From Clostridiales bacterium UBA4039 (GTDB taxonomy: Bacteria; Bacillota; Clostridia; Lachnospirales; Vallitaleaceae), in the NCBI GenBank assembly GCA_002382805.1, contig DGAD01000007.1, forward strand, positions 121,746 to 185,745: 64,000 nucleotides of DNA. The letters are read 5' to 3'. Position numbers and translations under genes: made by a program. Shown here piece by piece: positions 41,989-51,807 of the stretch. The notes beneath the pieces are model-generated. The model made no database searches and was not told where the DNA came from. It saw only the letters and a list, made by a program, of their open reading frames with translations. Each line of letters begins with the position of its first letter. Position 1 is the stretch's first letter.

Positions 41989-43128
41989 ATGAAAATATAT
42001 AATATAACTGCCCCATGCATGTTTGGGTTGGAAGCAATTGTAAAAAAAGAAGTCAAGGATTTAGGCTATGAAATCGTAGGCGTTACAGATGGGCGTGTTA
42101 CCTTTCAAGCAGATGCAAGGGGGATTTGCCGTAGTAATATTAACTTGCGTGTAGCCGAGCGGATTTTAATTGAAGTTGATGACTTTAAAGCAACAACATT
42201 TGAACAGCTTTTTGATAAAATTAAAGGGATTGCTTGGGAAGACTATATTCCAAAGGACGGCAAGTTTTGGGTAAAAAAAGCGAACTCAATTAAATCGAAG
42301 CTTTTTAGTGCAAGAGATATTCAGTCTATTGTAAAAAAAGCAATCGTAGAGCGCCTAAAAGAAGCTTATAATACGGATGTAATTGAAGAAACGGGAGCCT
42401 CATACCCTATTCGTATTTTTATCAAAAAGGACATGGTTAATGTGACCTTAGATACATCAGGCGATGGATTGCATAAACGCGGCTATCGTAAGATGATTGC
42501 CAAAGCACCAATACGTGAAACTCTAGGAGCGGCCTTAGTGCTATTGTCTCCATGGAATAAAGACCGTATATTAGTAGATCCGTTTTGTGGGACAGGTACG
42601 ATTCCTATTGAGGCGGCAATGATTGGAGCAAATATTGCTCCGGGCCTTAACAGAGAATTCGAGGCAGAAGAGTGGACAAATATTATTCCTAAAAAATATT
42701 GGATGGATGCAGTGAATGAGGCAAATGACGCAATTGATCATAATGTGCAGCTAAATATACAAGGGTTTGATATTGACTATAAAGTCGTTAATGTTGCAAG
42801 AGATTGTGCCCAAAATGCATATGTAGAAGACTACATCCATTTTCAAGATCGCCCTGTAAGCGAATTTAAGACAAAAAAACATTATGGTGTTATTGTGACC
42901 AACCCTCCATATGGTGAACGTCTAGAAGATGCCTCTACAGTGGCAACATTATATAAGCAAATGGGAAATGTTTTTGAGCCTTTGACGGACTGGAGTATTT
43001 TTATCATTACATCTTTTGAAGAGTTCGAGCGCCATTACGGGAAAAAGGCGACTAAAAACCGTAAACTGTATAACGGAATGTTAAAATCATATATCTATCA
43101 ATACCTTGGTCCCAGACCACCACACTAA
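41989..43128 (+). CDS. THUMP-domain RNA N2-guanine methyltransferase (RlmL/YpsC type)
   Basis: A 379-residue protein with an N-terminal ferredoxin-like and THUMP region (about 1-160; TAPCMFGLEAIVKKEVKDLG) and a Rossmann methyltransferase domain. The SAM motif is LVDPFCGTGTIPIEAAMI and the catalytic N6/N2-amino motif is VTNPPYGERL. RlmL/YpsC relatives methylate G2445 of 23S rRNA; a tRNA guanine target is an alternative. The ATG at 41989 follows GGAG; a frame from 41938 is longer but unsupported. Confidence 0.9.
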   Translation: MKIYNITAPCMFGLEAIVKKEVKDLGYEIVGVTDGRVTFQADARGICRSNINLRVAERILIEVDDFKATTFEQLFDKIKGIAWEDYIPKDGKFWVKKANSIKSKLFSARDIQSIVKKAIVERLKEAYNTDVIEETGASYPIRIFIKKDMVNVTLDTSGDGLHKRGYRKMIAKAPIRETLGAALVLLSPWNKDRILVDPFCGTGTIPIEAAMIGANIAPGLNREFEAEEWTNIIPKKYWMDAVNEANDAIDHNVQLNIQGFDIDYKVVNVARDCAQNAYVEDYIHFQDRPVSEFKTKKHYGVIVTNPPYGERLEDASTVATLYKQMGNVFEPLTDWSIFIITSFEEFERHYGKKATKNRKLYNGMLKSYIYQYLGPRPPH

Positions 43129-43143
43129 GCGAGGAGAATAAAA

Positions 43144-44775
43144 GTGAAGAGAAGAATTTCAAGTTTGATGATTGCAATCATGCTGATCACCATAATGTAT
43201 ATGCCGATTGACGCCATAGAGGCAGGTCCTGTCATTGAGTATAATGGTAAATTGATTTCGTTTAATGACAATTATGGCTACCCATTTATTGATGAAAACA
43301 ATCGGACGCAAGTGCCATTTAGACGGACATTAGAAGCGATAGGCGCAAGTGTAAGCTGGAATGCAAAAAAGCAAATGGCTTCAGCCGTCAAAGACGGAGT
43401 GCGGGTGGATGTTCCTATTGGAGCGATGTACATTTATAAAAACGGTGAAAAAATATTAAATGATACGCAATCGCGTATTATTGATGATCGTACCTATCTT
43501 CCGATCCGTGTGGTTTTGGAAGCTTTTGGCAGCACAGTGACTTGGAATGCTTCGGAACAAAAAGTTGTCATTACTTATGAAGAAGAGACCAATTTATTTA
43601 CACGAATACCGGCAAAATATGATTTGCGCAATCATGGTAAAGTAACGCCTATAAGAAACCAGTTTGACACAGGTGCATGCTGGGCATTTGCCTCTCTTGG
43701 CGCTCTCGAATCAGCGCTATTGCCCAAAGAGACATGGGATTTTTCAGAGGACCATTTAAGTCTTGGGCACGGCTATAACCTAAGTCAGGCAAAAGGTGGA
43801 AATTACATGATTGCCTTAAGTTATTTGACACGCTGGTCAGGACCGGTACTAGAAAAAGATGACCCGTTCAACGATAAAAAAACGAATGCACAAGCCCCAG
43901 TTATTAAGCACCTTCAAGAAGCGCAGTTTATACCTTCAAAAGACTATGCGGGAATAAAAGTGGCCATCATGGGGCATGCAGGGGTACAAAGTTCAATGCA
44001 TGTATCGGACTTAACGTTTACTGCAAATACAGATTATTATAACCCGACAACAGCGAGTTATTATTATAATGGGAACAAAACAATCAATCATGACGTCGTA
44101 TTAATTGGATGGGATGACAATTACCCAAAAGAGAACTTCAATATTGAACCAAGACGCAATGGAGCTTTTTTAGCTAAAAATAGTTATGGAACAGCCTTTG
44201 GAAAAGAAGGATATTTTTATATTTCCTATGAAGATATTCAGATTGGCACACAAAACATTGTCTATACACGTATTGATAATGTAGATAATTATGACAAAAT
44301 ATATCAGGCGGATTGGCTTGGTTTTGTTGGACAAATCGGATATGGTGAGGAGACGGCATATTTTTCTAATGTTTATGAGACACAAGGGCCAGAAGAACTT
44401 AGAGCTGTCAGTTTTTATGCGACAGATGAGACTTCAACCTATGAAATATATGTGGTCGATAACTATGAAAATACAGAAAGCTTTTTTGATATGCGATTAA
44501 TAAAACGAGGCAGTAAAACATATGGAGGATACTATACAGTGGATTTTGAGACACCAATTCCTGTGAATGGAAGGTATGCGGTTATTGTTAAAATAACGAC
44601 GCCAAACAGCGAGTATCCGGTAGCGGCTGAGTTTAAAAAAGAAAATTCTTGGATAAGCACAGTGAACCTTAAAGATGGAGACGGCTATATGAGTTATGAT
44701 GGACTCAAATGGGATGACGTGGAAGAAACGTTAAATGCCAATGTTAGTTTAAAAGCATTTACCAATATTTTGTAA
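43144..44775 (+). CDS. Exported papain-like (C1) peptidase with copper-amine-oxidase-N domain
   Basis: A 543-residue protein with a signal peptide (about residues 1-24). Residues about 33-150 hold a Cu-amine-oxidase N-terminal-like repeat pair (TQVPFRRTLEAIGASVSW and RTYLPIRVVLEAFGSTVTWN), a common wall-associated module in clostridia. Residues about 157-375 form a C1A peptidase: Gln in RNQFDTGACWAF, Cys179, His316 in INHDVVLIGWDD, Asn346 in KNSYG. The C-terminal beta-rich part (about 400-540) resembles the lectin-like domain found after such peptidases. All catalytic residues are present. The substrate is unknown. Confidence 0.9.
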   Translation: MKRRISSLMIAIMLITIMYMPIDAIEAGPVIEYNGKLISFNDNYGYPFIDENNRTQVPFRRTLEAIGASVSWNAKKQMASAVKDGVRVDVPIGAMYIYKNGEKILNDTQSRIIDDRTYLPIRVVLEAFGSTVTWNASEQKVVITYEEETNLFTRIPAKYDLRNHGKVTPIRNQFDTGACWAFASLGALESALLPKETWDFSEDHLSLGHGYNLSQAKGGNYMIALSYLTRWSGPVLEKDDPFNDKKTNAQAPVIKHLQEAQFIPSKDYAGIKVAIMGHAGVQSSMHVSDLTFTANTDYYNPTTASYYYNGNKTINHDVVLIGWDDNYPKENFNIEPRRNGAFLAKNSYGTAFGKEGYFYISYEDIQIGTQNIVYTRIDNVDNYDKIYQADWLGFVGQIGYGEETAYFSNVYETQGPEELRAVSFYATDETSTYEIYVVDNYENTESFFDMRLIKRGSKTYGGYYTVDFETPIPVNGRYAVIVKITTPNSEYPVAAEFKKENSWISTVNLKDGDGYMSYDGLKWDDVEETLNANVSLKAFTNIL

Positions 44776-44790
44776 AAAGGAGGAGATACT

Positions 44791-45720
44791 ATGGAAAAAC
44801 AAACTTGGGTTATTCAAGGGTCAAAAAATCAAAAGATATTTTTGAGACGATATAAAAACAAAAGCGAAGAACAAGTAAAAGGGATTGTACATATTTTACA
44901 CGGTATGGCAGAGTATGGGGCAAGATACGGGCACTTTGCGCAGTTTTTGGTTGAACATGGTTATACCGTTTATGTCCATGATCATCGTAAACATGGGAAA
45001 AGCCTTCAAAGAAATGAACGCGTAGGTATCTTCACCAATGATACATGGGAAGACATGATTGAAGATATTCATCATGTGCAAAAATTCATTAAATCTAACG
45101 AACCAGAGACGGCTCATATTATGTTGGGACACTCAATGGGATCAGTACTGTTACGCTATTATCTGACAGTTTATGGCGAAGAAGTGGACCGAGCAATTAT
45201 TATGGGAACTGTGCACTCACATTTATTGGAAAATAAAGCCGGAGCCGTTTTAAGTGCAGCATGCGAAGCGGTTGCGCCCTCTATACGCAATAAAGCTTTA
45301 GATTATTTGTTTGTTGGAAGAATGAACAAAACCTTTGAGCCTGCCGCTACAGAATTTGATTGGTTGTCACGTGATAAAAAAGTGGTGGACTGGTACATCA
45401 ACAGTCCATTATGCGGTTACCAATATTCACCACGGTTTTACAAAGAATTTGCCAAAGGCTTGGATTATGTCTCAAATGAAGAGAATATCATAAAAACGCC
45501 ACACATTCCTATTGCATTGATTTCGGGTGACATGGACCCTGTTGGACAGTTTATGGAAGGTGTTACGAGTGTTTATAATATGTATAAACGCTTAGGTTAT
45601 GATGTGGATTTAAAAAGTGTTGCAAATGCACGTCACGAAATTCTCAATGAAATAAATAAAGAAGAAATATATGAGCTTGTATTGAACTTAATAGAAGGGA
45701 AGCAGGATGAAAAAAGGTGA
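44791..45720 (+). CDS. Alpha/beta hydrolase (lysophospholipase / monoacylglycerol lipase type)
   Basis: A 309-residue serine hydrolase. The nucleophile elbow is LGHSMGSVLL, the oxyanion region has ILHGMAEYGARYGHFAQFL, and late acid and base candidates are SGDMDPVG and NARHEILNE. The pattern matches the monoacylglycerol-lipase group (Hydrolase_4). No signal peptide is seen, so it is cytoplasmic. AGGAGG precedes the ATG; the next gene overlaps by 14 bases. Confidence 0.9.
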   Translation: MEKQTWVIQGSKNQKIFLRRYKNKSEEQVKGIVHILHGMAEYGARYGHFAQFLVEHGYTVYVHDHRKHGKSLQRNERVGIFTNDTWEDMIEDIHHVQKFIKSNEPETAHIMLGHSMGSVLLRYYLTVYGEEVDRAIIMGTVHSHLLENKAGAVLSAACEAVAPSIRNKALDYLFVGRMNKTFEPAATEFDWLSRDKKVVDWYINSPLCGYQYSPRFYKEFAKGLDYVSNEENIIKTPHIPIALISGDMDPVGQFMEGVTSVYNMYKRLGYDVDLKSVANARHEILNEINKEEIYELVLNLIEGKQDEKR

Positions 45721-46069
45721 CCTCGTTATTTTTGCCCTCATCATTATAGGCATTATTAGTGTGTATACATATAATGGGCGTCAAGGTGAAGATGATGTGC
45801 TAATCGTAGAAGTACGTATTGACGGCGAAGTGGTGGATCGTTTTCACCTAGAAGATGAGGTCGATAAAGAATATCATACGGAATATGGATTTAACCATTT
45901 ACATATTCATGATGGCAGTGCTAGCATTGTTGCTGCAGACTGTCGTGACCAAATTTGTGTGAACACAAAAGATGCAACAACGGCTAGAGAGGCTCTTGTA
46001 TGCGTTCCGAACCGATTCACAGTAGAAATTATCGGCGAAGGAGGGGATATTGATGTCATCTCACAATAA
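45707..46069 (+). CDS. NusG-domain-II membrane-anchored protein
   Basis: A 120-residue protein with one N-terminal helix and an outer NusG-II-like beta domain ending in CRDQICVNTKDATTAREALVCVPN, a signature that also carries conserved cysteines. In Firmicutes this family sits before a Gx transporter gene, as here; its function is not established. It overlaps both neighbours. Confidence 0.85.
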   Translation: MKKGDLVIFALIIIGIISVYTYNGRQGEDDVLIVEVRIDGEVVDRFHLEDEVDKEYHTEYGFNHLHIHDGSASIVAADCRDQICVNTKDATTAREALVCVPNRFTVEIIGEGGDIDVISQ

Positions 46070-46577
46070 GGCCAGAAAAATTGTTTATATGGGGCTACTT
46101 ATTAGCTTAGCTATGGCACTAAGCTATTTTGAGCGCTTCATTCCATTGCCATATAATGTTCCGGGCATGAAGCTAGGACTCGCCAATATAATTACAGTAA
46201 CCTGTGTAGTGTACTTCAAAAAAAGTGAAGTGTTCTTGATTGTGATTAGTCGTATTTTATTAACGGCACTCATTATCGGAAGCATGATGAGCTTTTTTTA
46301 TAGTTTAGCAGGTGGTGTGTTAAGTAGCTTAGGCATGGTGTTTGTCTATCACTTTTTTAAAAAATATGTAAGTACCATTGGAATTAGTGTTCTTGGAGGC
46401 GTATTGCATAATGTAGGTCAATTGCTTGTGCTTAGCGTTATTACAGGACGAACAACCATCGCATTATATTATGCGCCAATATTAATGGTTGCAGGGATTC
46501 TTACGGGGATTTTTGTAGGAATCACATCGATGTATTTCATCAAGCATGTAAAAGTTATTTTTAGATTTAACAGTTGA
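46053..46577 (+). CDS. Gx transporter / heptaprenyl diphosphate synthase component I-like membrane protein
   Basis: A 174-residue protein with five or six membrane helices; starts HNKARKIVYMGLLISLAMAL and includes RFIPLPYNVPGMKLGLANI, typical of this family. Annotated in databases both as heptaprenyl-diphosphate synthase component I and as a Gx transporter; the latter suits its topology better. ATG at 46053 follows GGAGGGG within the preceding gene; TTG at 46050 is possible. Confidence 0.85.
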   Translation: MSSHNKARKIVYMGLLISLAMALSYFERFIPLPYNVPGMKLGLANIITVTCVVYFKKSEVFLIVISRILLTALIIGSMMSFFYSLAGGVLSSLGMVFVYHFFKKYVSTIGISVLGGVLHNVGQLLVLSVITGRTTIALYYAPILMVAGILTGIFVGITSMYFIKHVKVIFRFNS

Positions 46578-46596
46578 CCTTAAGGAGAACATTTCT

Positions 46597-48903
46597 ATGA
46601 AATATCGAATTATAGGAGTGCTCGTAATGCTTATTGTTATGAGTACTCAAGTTATATATGTGGACGCAGGGGACTATGCAGAAAATTTGTTTCTTGAATT
46701 TGACGGACAGATTTACAAATACCGTAATCGTCTAGTTACATTATCCATTGATGGAACACGCTTAGAGACAGGAGATATGCCGGCGATATTGTTTAACGAT
46801 ATTGCTTCTTCCACTTCTCACACATTAGTGCCGGTTCGAGAAGTATTTGAGAGCCGAGCGATTGGTGGTGAAGTGAAGTGGGATACAAAGACACAAGAAA
46901 TACGTATAACATATGAAGATACAACGGTCGAATTAAAGATTGATTCAAATATTGCCACGGTAAACGGTGAAGAAATTCCGCTGGACATGCCGGCAAAACT
47001 TATTCGTGATCGAAGCAAGGACAATGCCAAGACAATGATTCCACTTCGATTTGTATCTGAAAATCTGGGCTTTAATGTGGAGTGGGATCCCGAGACTTAC
47101 ACAGCACTGATTAGCACATTTGCGACAAAAGCACCAAATGACGGTGTTGATGATGGGCAGATAGACAGCGAAGGTGTGCTTGATGAGGATGAGACCATTG
47201 ACGAGGAGTTAACACCTTCAAAACCTAATGATTTAGGTGAAGAGAGTGTAGACCGTATTGATGGGAATAATGCAAAACGGCCATTACCGACAGACCTGTC
47301 AAATAATCCTGTCGTCTTTAAAGGTGACGAGGATGGGCAATCGGTAGAGACCATCAAAAGAGAAAAACACCCACTAGCATATATTAAAGATGTTGATTTT
47401 GACATGGATGCGTTGTATTTTACCATCAATGTTGATGGGAAAATTACAGATATACAAGATTATATGTGGGAAGGCAAATATATACTCGAAGTGGAAAATG
47501 CAGACTTTAACCGTTCGAGTATGAACATAGATTATCAGCGTAATCCCATTGCTGATGAAATTCGTATGGGACGACATACAGATGAAGATGGTACAGATTA
47601 TGGAAAAATTGTTTTTGATTTAAAAGAATCAGGATATCAATTTTTTGTAAGCTTGAACACGGAGCGAAATCAGATATATGTAAAACCGATGAATAGCTCC
47701 ATTGCCAATATTACGCTAGGGCAAAATGAAAAGGGCGATTTTATTGAAATTGGTGGAGTTAATGCGCGAGGTGTTCAAGCTTTTCGTTTAAGCAATCCAT
47801 CAAGAATTGTCTTTGATATTCCAAATACTGTAACACCTTTTGGATATCAAGAGGCTGATGCCGAGGGACAATATGTTACCAACATTCGAACGTCACAGTT
47901 TGATGCGACAACAACACGGATTGTTTTGGATGTTGATGGACAGCCGGACTATGAGGTTGTAGAACTAGATGGCCAGACGACACGTGTGCAGATTATGGAG
48001 CCGGAATATGAACACATTGCTTATGATCGCACAGATGATGTTCCAACGGTTATCATTGAAAAAGATATAGAAGAAGTTGATGGGGTAAAATATACCGATC
48101 GATACCAAGACCGAGAATATATCATAACTATACCTGGGGACTATCGCTCCCACTTTGGTAGTGGATTAGTCAAAGTCAATGACGGTATTATTGATAATAT
48201 TAGTGTGAAATTAAACGCGTCCGGAGATACAGAAGTGACCATTAAAACAGCGACTATTTATGAGTTTAGAGTTCAAGAAGATGAAAAAGGTATTGCCATT
48301 AAAGCGTATAAGCCGACAGAACTCTATGAAAAAGTCATCGTCATCGACGCAGGACATGGTGGTAATGATCCGGGAGCACTAGCAGCTGGAGGTCAATATC
48401 ATGAGAAGGACATTAATCTTGGTGTTACATTAGAACTAAAAAAACTCCTTGATCAACACCCAGATATCAAAGTTTATTATACGCGACTTTCAGACGTTCG
48501 CCCTTCACTTGAGCAACGATGCGTATTAGCCAATGAAGTTGAAGCTGATTTCTTTTTAAGTATTCATTCGAACACATTTAAGCAATCCTCATACCGAGGT
48601 ACGGAGACGTTGTATTTACCTGGAGGCGATACACCGGGATTAAATGCTTTTGAACTGGCTGAGGTGGTTCAACGCACTTTCACAGCAAATACGCTTTTCC
48701 CGGATTACAAAATTAAGCAACGGGATAATCTTTATGTCCTCAATGGAACCGATATGCCAGCAGTTATTTTAGAAATGGGCTATATGAGTAACCCAGAAGA
48801 CTTGAAAATACTGACGGACCAAAGTTATTATGATGAAATTGCGAAAGGGATTGAACTATCGATTCTAGAAACCTTCCGCCTTTATCCAACGGGAAGAAAG
48901 TAA
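46597..48903 (+). CDS. N-acetylmuramoyl-L-alanine amidase with Cu-amine-oxidase-N and AMIN domains
   Basis: A 768-residue exported enzyme (signal about 1-25). Residues about 30-170 carry the Cu-amine-oxidase-N type repeats (LVPVREVFESRAIGGEVKWD, MIPLRFVSENLGFNVEWD). After an acidic linker, about 255-470 show AMIN-like repeats (VFDIPNTVTPFG, TRIVLDVDGQPDYEV). The C-terminal Amidase_3 domain starts at about 578: IDAGHGGNDPGA, FLSIHSNTF and VILEMGYMSNP supply the zinc ligands and catalytic Glu. It cleaves the bond between MurNAc and the stem peptide. AAGGAG precedes the ATG. Confidence 0.94.
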   Translation: MKYRIIGVLVMLIVMSTQVIYVDAGDYAENLFLEFDGQIYKYRNRLVTLSIDGTRLETGDMPAILFNDIASSTSHTLVPVREVFESRAIGGEVKWDTKTQEIRITYEDTTVELKIDSNIATVNGEEIPLDMPAKLIRDRSKDNAKTMIPLRFVSENLGFNVEWDPETYTALISTFATKAPNDGVDDGQIDSEGVLDEDETIDEELTPSKPNDLGEESVDRIDGNNAKRPLPTDLSNNPVVFKGDEDGQSVETIKREKHPLAYIKDVDFDMDALYFTINVDGKITDIQDYMWEGKYILEVENADFNRSSMNIDYQRNPIADEIRMGRHTDEDGTDYGKIVFDLKESGYQFFVSLNTERNQIYVKPMNSSIANITLGQNEKGDFIEIGGVNARGVQAFRLSNPSRIVFDIPNTVTPFGYQEADAEGQYVTNIRTSQFDATTTRIVLDVDGQPDYEVVELDGQTTRVQIMEPEYEHIAYDRTDDVPTVIIEKDIEEVDGVKYTDRYQDREYIITIPGDYRSHFGSGLVKVNDGIIDNISVKLNASGDTEVTIKTATIYEFRVQEDEKGIAIKAYKPTELYEKVIVIDAGHGGNDPGALAAGGQYHEKDINLGVTLELKKLLDQHPDIKVYYTRLSDVRPSLEQRCVLANEVEADFFLSIHSNTFKQSSYRGTETLYLPGGDTPGLNAFELAEVVQRTFTANTLFPDYKIKQRDNLYVLNGTDMPAVILEMGYMSNPEDLKILTDQSYYDEIAKGIELSILETFRLYPTGRK

Positions 48904-48909
48904 GAAGAT

Positions 48910-49899
48910 ATGAAAAACAAAGATAAAATACTTGACTTGCTAATGAATGCAAGCACATATATATCAGGGGAAAAGATGAGTCAGCTCATCGGAATTAGTC
49001 GTACAGCGATATGGAAAAATATCAAACGGCTAAAGGAGGAAGGCTATCAGATTGATTCTGTAAGCAATAAAGGGTATCGACTTATCAAAGAACCGAATTT
49101 GCTTTCAAAAAGTCAATTGCTACACGCCCTTAGAGCCTATGGATTTACTTATGTTCAGCTTGATGAGGCCCTGGATTCGACAAACCTTGAGGCAAAACGT
49201 AAGGCAGAGCAAGTAGCAGGGAATGGATGCTTTGTAGCTAGAGAACAGACAGCCGGACGCGGACGCCGAGGAAGAGCATGGCAATCACCAAAAGATAGCG
49301 GATGCTATGTAAGTTTATTGTTGCGTCTTGAGATTATGCCTTCTGAAGCATCCATGGTTACACTTATTGCCGGACTGGCGCTTGCTAAGACACTTAATCG
49401 TTTGTATGATGTGCATGCAAGGATAAAATGGCCCAATGATCTTGTGATTCAAGGAAAAAAAGTAGCTGGAATATTAACGGAAATGAGTGCAGAGATTGAT
49501 GCAATCAACTACTTAGTTGTTGGTGTTGGGATGAATGTATCTCAGGAGAGTTTTCCGCCAGAACTTCAAGAAAAAGCAACATCGTTGATATTGGCTTGTA
49601 CGTCTAAAAAGTTTACATTTGATCGATTTGAGTATATTCAGTTATTTGCTTCAGAATTTATGGGAGCGATGGATATGTTTTTAAAAACAAAAGACTTAGC
49701 ATTTATGCAAGAAGAATATGAACAGCTTTGCCTTAATGTAAAAGGCGATATTCGTATTGAAGGGCAATCCCATTCTTTTACAGGAATAGGAAAAGGGATT
49801 ACAAAGTATGGTGAATTGTTAGTATTAAATACTCAAGGAGAGACGATAAAAGTCAATTCAGGCGAAGTATCAGTTCGAGGAATTTATGGGTATGTATAG
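48910..49899 (+). CDS. birA: Bifunctional biotin-protein ligase / biotin operon repressor
   Basis: A 329-residue protein. The N-terminal winged helix (SGEKMSQLIGISRTAIWKNI) marks it as the repressor form. The ligase core has EQTAGRGRRGRAWQSP, KWPNDLVIQGKKVAGILTEM, and VVGVGMNV. The C-terminal domain is of usual type. It attaches biotin to carboxylases and represses biotin genes. It starts 7 bases after the amidase gene, with a weak ribosome site. Confidence 0.95.
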   Translation: MKNKDKILDLLMNASTYISGEKMSQLIGISRTAIWKNIKRLKEEGYQIDSVSNKGYRLIKEPNLLSKSQLLHALRAYGFTYVQLDEALDSTNLEAKRKAEQVAGNGCFVAREQTAGRGRRGRAWQSPKDSGCYVSLLLRLEIMPSEASMVTLIAGLALAKTLNRLYDVHARIKWPNDLVIQGKKVAGILTEMSAEIDAINYLVVGVGMNVSQESFPPELQEKATSLILACTSKKFTFDRFEYIQLFASEFMGAMDMFLKTKDLAFMQEEYEQLCLNVKGDIRIEGQSHSFTGIGKGITKYGELLVLNTQGETIKVNSGEVSVRGIYGYV

Positions 49900-49914
49900 A
49901 AAGGTTATATAACA

Positions 49915-50256
49915 ATGGAAGAATATTTTATGGACAATACGCAGTATGATCAGGGTGTTATTTTAGCTGTATCCAATAGCTATGACAAATTATATTATTT
50001 TAACGAAGATTTTGATGCGTTGCCTGAAGCCATTCAAAAAGAAATTCAAATTATGATGGTTATGCATACAGAAGAAGTGGGCGGTATGCTCATTATGGGA
50101 TTTGACGTTGACGGACAATTGTTTATCAAATCAAAGGTTAAAGATTTTGATGGGTATCACGATGAGATTGGTTCCCATTTAAAAATCAAACAGTATCTCA
50201 TTGAAAAAGAAGAACTGTTTGATGCACTTCAAGAATTTTACAATTGTTTTTTTTAA
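49915..50256 (+). CDS. Small conserved protein of unknown function
   Basis: A 113-residue acidic, soluble protein with an alpha/beta look (AVSNSYDKLYYFNEDFDALPEAIQ, then VVMHTEEVGG-like helix). It resembles an uncharacterised family common after birA in Lachnospiraceae (DUF6145-like, from memory). No catalytic motif is visible. The gene's last codons contain the -35 of the next promoter. Confidence 0.7.
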   Translation: MEEYFMDNTQYDQGVILAVSNSYDKLYYFNEDFDALPEAIQKEIQIMMVMHTEEVGGMLIMGFDVDGQLFIKSKVKDFDGYHDEIGSHLKIKQYLIEKEELFDALQEFYNCFF

Positions 50257-50271
50257 GAATTTTGTTATAAT
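50244..50271 (+). promoter_or_regulatory. Promoter for the ECF S-component gene
   Basis: TTGTTT (50244-50249) and TATAAT (50266-50271) with a 16-base spacer and an extended TGT before the -10. The -35 overlaps the end of the preceding gene. Confidence 0.55.
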
Positions 50272-50331
50272 AATTAAGTACTTTATTAATATGTCTTGTA
50301 TCCATGTATGGAACGAGAACAGGAGGAAATT

Positions 50332-50943
50332 ATGAATATTCGATCAGAAACAAGGAGACTCACTTTTTTAGGTGTTATGTTAGCCGTTACATTTATTTTG
50401 TCGGTGACACCCATAGGGTTTGTTCCCCTAGGAAGTGTTAGTGCAACAATTGTTCATGTGCCAACCATTATCACAGGTATTGTCTTAGGTCCTTTATACG
50501 GCTTAGTAATGGGAACCTTTATGGGCATCATATCACTTTTTAATGCGTTGACTCGGCCAGTAACAGCGTTAGACCCGCTATTTATTAATCCATTGGTGAG
50601 TGTATTACCAAGGATGGCCATAGGTGTTGTCGCTTACTACACCTATAGCTTAACAAAAAAAATTGCAGGGTCCAAAAAAGTCGGACAAACAATTAGTGCG
50701 GCTGTAGGCGGCATTTTTGGAAGTATGACCAATACTATCTTAGTACTTTCTATGCTCTACATTATTTATGTCAAAGATTTGATGCAGATGTATGGAATTG
50801 ATACAACAGGTGGCATTCGCGCAATGCTTTTTACCATTATCACGACAAATGCAGTGTTAGAGGCGATTGTTGCAGGTGTAATCACAACAGCGATTGTGGT
50901 GACATATTTTGCGGTCAATAAATCGAACTTGATTAAAAAATAA
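50332..50943 (+). CDS. ECF transporter S component (probably pantothenate)
   Basis: A 203-residue protein with about six membrane helices. The N-terminal segment (RLTFLGVMLAVTFILSVTP...SVSATIVHVPTIITGIVLGPLYGLVMG) is typical of ECF S components. Substrate: the next gene is pantothenate kinase coaX, which suggests pantothenate (PanT-like), by context only. The ATG at 50332 is set by AGGAGG. Confidence 0.8.
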   Translation: MNIRSETRRLTFLGVMLAVTFILSVTPIGFVPLGSVSATIVHVPTIITGIVLGPLYGLVMGTFMGIISLFNALTRPVTALDPLFINPLVSVLPRMAIGVVAYYTYSLTKKIAGSKKVGQTISAAVGGIFGSMTNTILVLSMLYIIYVKDLMQMYGIDTTGGIRAMLFTIITTNAVLEAIVAGVITTAIVVTYFAVNKSNLIKK

Positions 50944-50965
50944 AGGAAGTACCTGTAAAGTATAA

Positions 50966-51003
50966 TTAGAATAAGGAGAGTCATCTGACTCTCCTTATTC
51001 TAA
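50966..51003. repeat. Long hairpin without T tract before coaX
   Basis: TTAGAATAAGGAGAGTC and GACTCTCCTTATTCTAA form a perfect 17-bp stem with loop ATCT. It is followed on the plus strand by A-rich sequence, so it does not look like a standard terminator in that direction. On the minus strand a T-rich tract follows. Confidence 0.55.
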
Positions 51004-51028
51004 GAAAAAAATAGAAAGAAGTGATAGC

Positions 51029-51799
51029 ATGTTGTTAGTCATTGATGTTGGAAATACCAACATTACATTTGGAGTATTTAAAGAAGAGGAACTCGTTGCG
51101 CGTTTTCGTATGCGAACACAGTCAGAAAAGACATCCGATGAGTATGGAGTCTTTATTGTGACGGTACTTAAAGAATTTAAAATCTATGCCCGTGAGGTCA
51201 AAGATGTTATTATATCGTCAGTTGTCCCTGATATTATGTATTCATTTACCAATGGTATACGCAAGTATTTGAACAAAGAGCCTATGATTGTGGGACCGGG
51301 GATAAAAACAGGTATATCCATTCATACGGACAACCCATCTGAAGTCGGTTCGGATCGAATCGTGGATGCCGTTGCAGGGTATAAAGAGTATGGTGGACCA
51401 ATTATTATTATTGATTTTGGGACAGCAACGACCTATGATGTTGTGACAGAAAAAGGTGTGTTTGAAGCAGCAATAACGTCGCCGGGTATTCGTATTATTG
51501 CAGATTCATTATGGAAAAAGACGGCCAAGCTTCCTGAAGTGGAAATTAAAAAACCGTCCAGTATTCTTGCAAAAAATACGATTACAAGTATGCAGGCAGG
51601 ATTAGTTTATGGCTATATTGGACAAGTAAAATACATCATTGAACAAATCCAAAAAGAGATGAATATGGAGATGAAAGTCGTGGCAACGGGAGGCCTTGGA
51701 CGCATCATCATTGATTCTATGGATGATGACTTGATATATGATAGTGAATTAACCTTAAAAGGATTAAAGTATATATATGAAAAGAATGCTAAAAAGTAG
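51029..51799 (+). CDS. coaX: Type III pantothenate kinase
   Basis: A 256-residue ASKHA-fold kinase: [16 protein letters not shown] at the N terminus, [17 protein letters not shown] and [13 protein letters not shown]. It starts coenzyme A synthesis from pantothenate, matching the ECF transporter upstream. The ATG follows AGAAAGAAG. The next gene is 8 bases away. Confidence 0.96.
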   Translation: MLLVIDVGNTNITFGVFKEEELVARFRMRTQSEKTSDEYGVFIVTVLKEFKIYAREVKDVIISSVVPDIMYSFTNGIRKYLNKEPMIVGPGIKTGISIHTDNPSEVGSDRIVDAVAGYKEYGGPIIIIDFGTATTYDVVTEKGVFEAAITSPGIRIIADSLWKKTAKLPEVEIKKPSSILAKNTITSMQAGLVYGYIGQVKYIIEQIQKEMNMEMKVVATGGLGRIIIDSMDDDLIYDSELTLKGLKYIYEKNAKK

Positions 51800-51807
51800 G
51801 AGAATCC

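Noticed and set aside
47097..47429. Ser-rich minus-strand frame within the amidase gene
   Set aside because: It mirrors the acidic linker of the amidase; the Ser richness is the complement of Glu/Asp codons.
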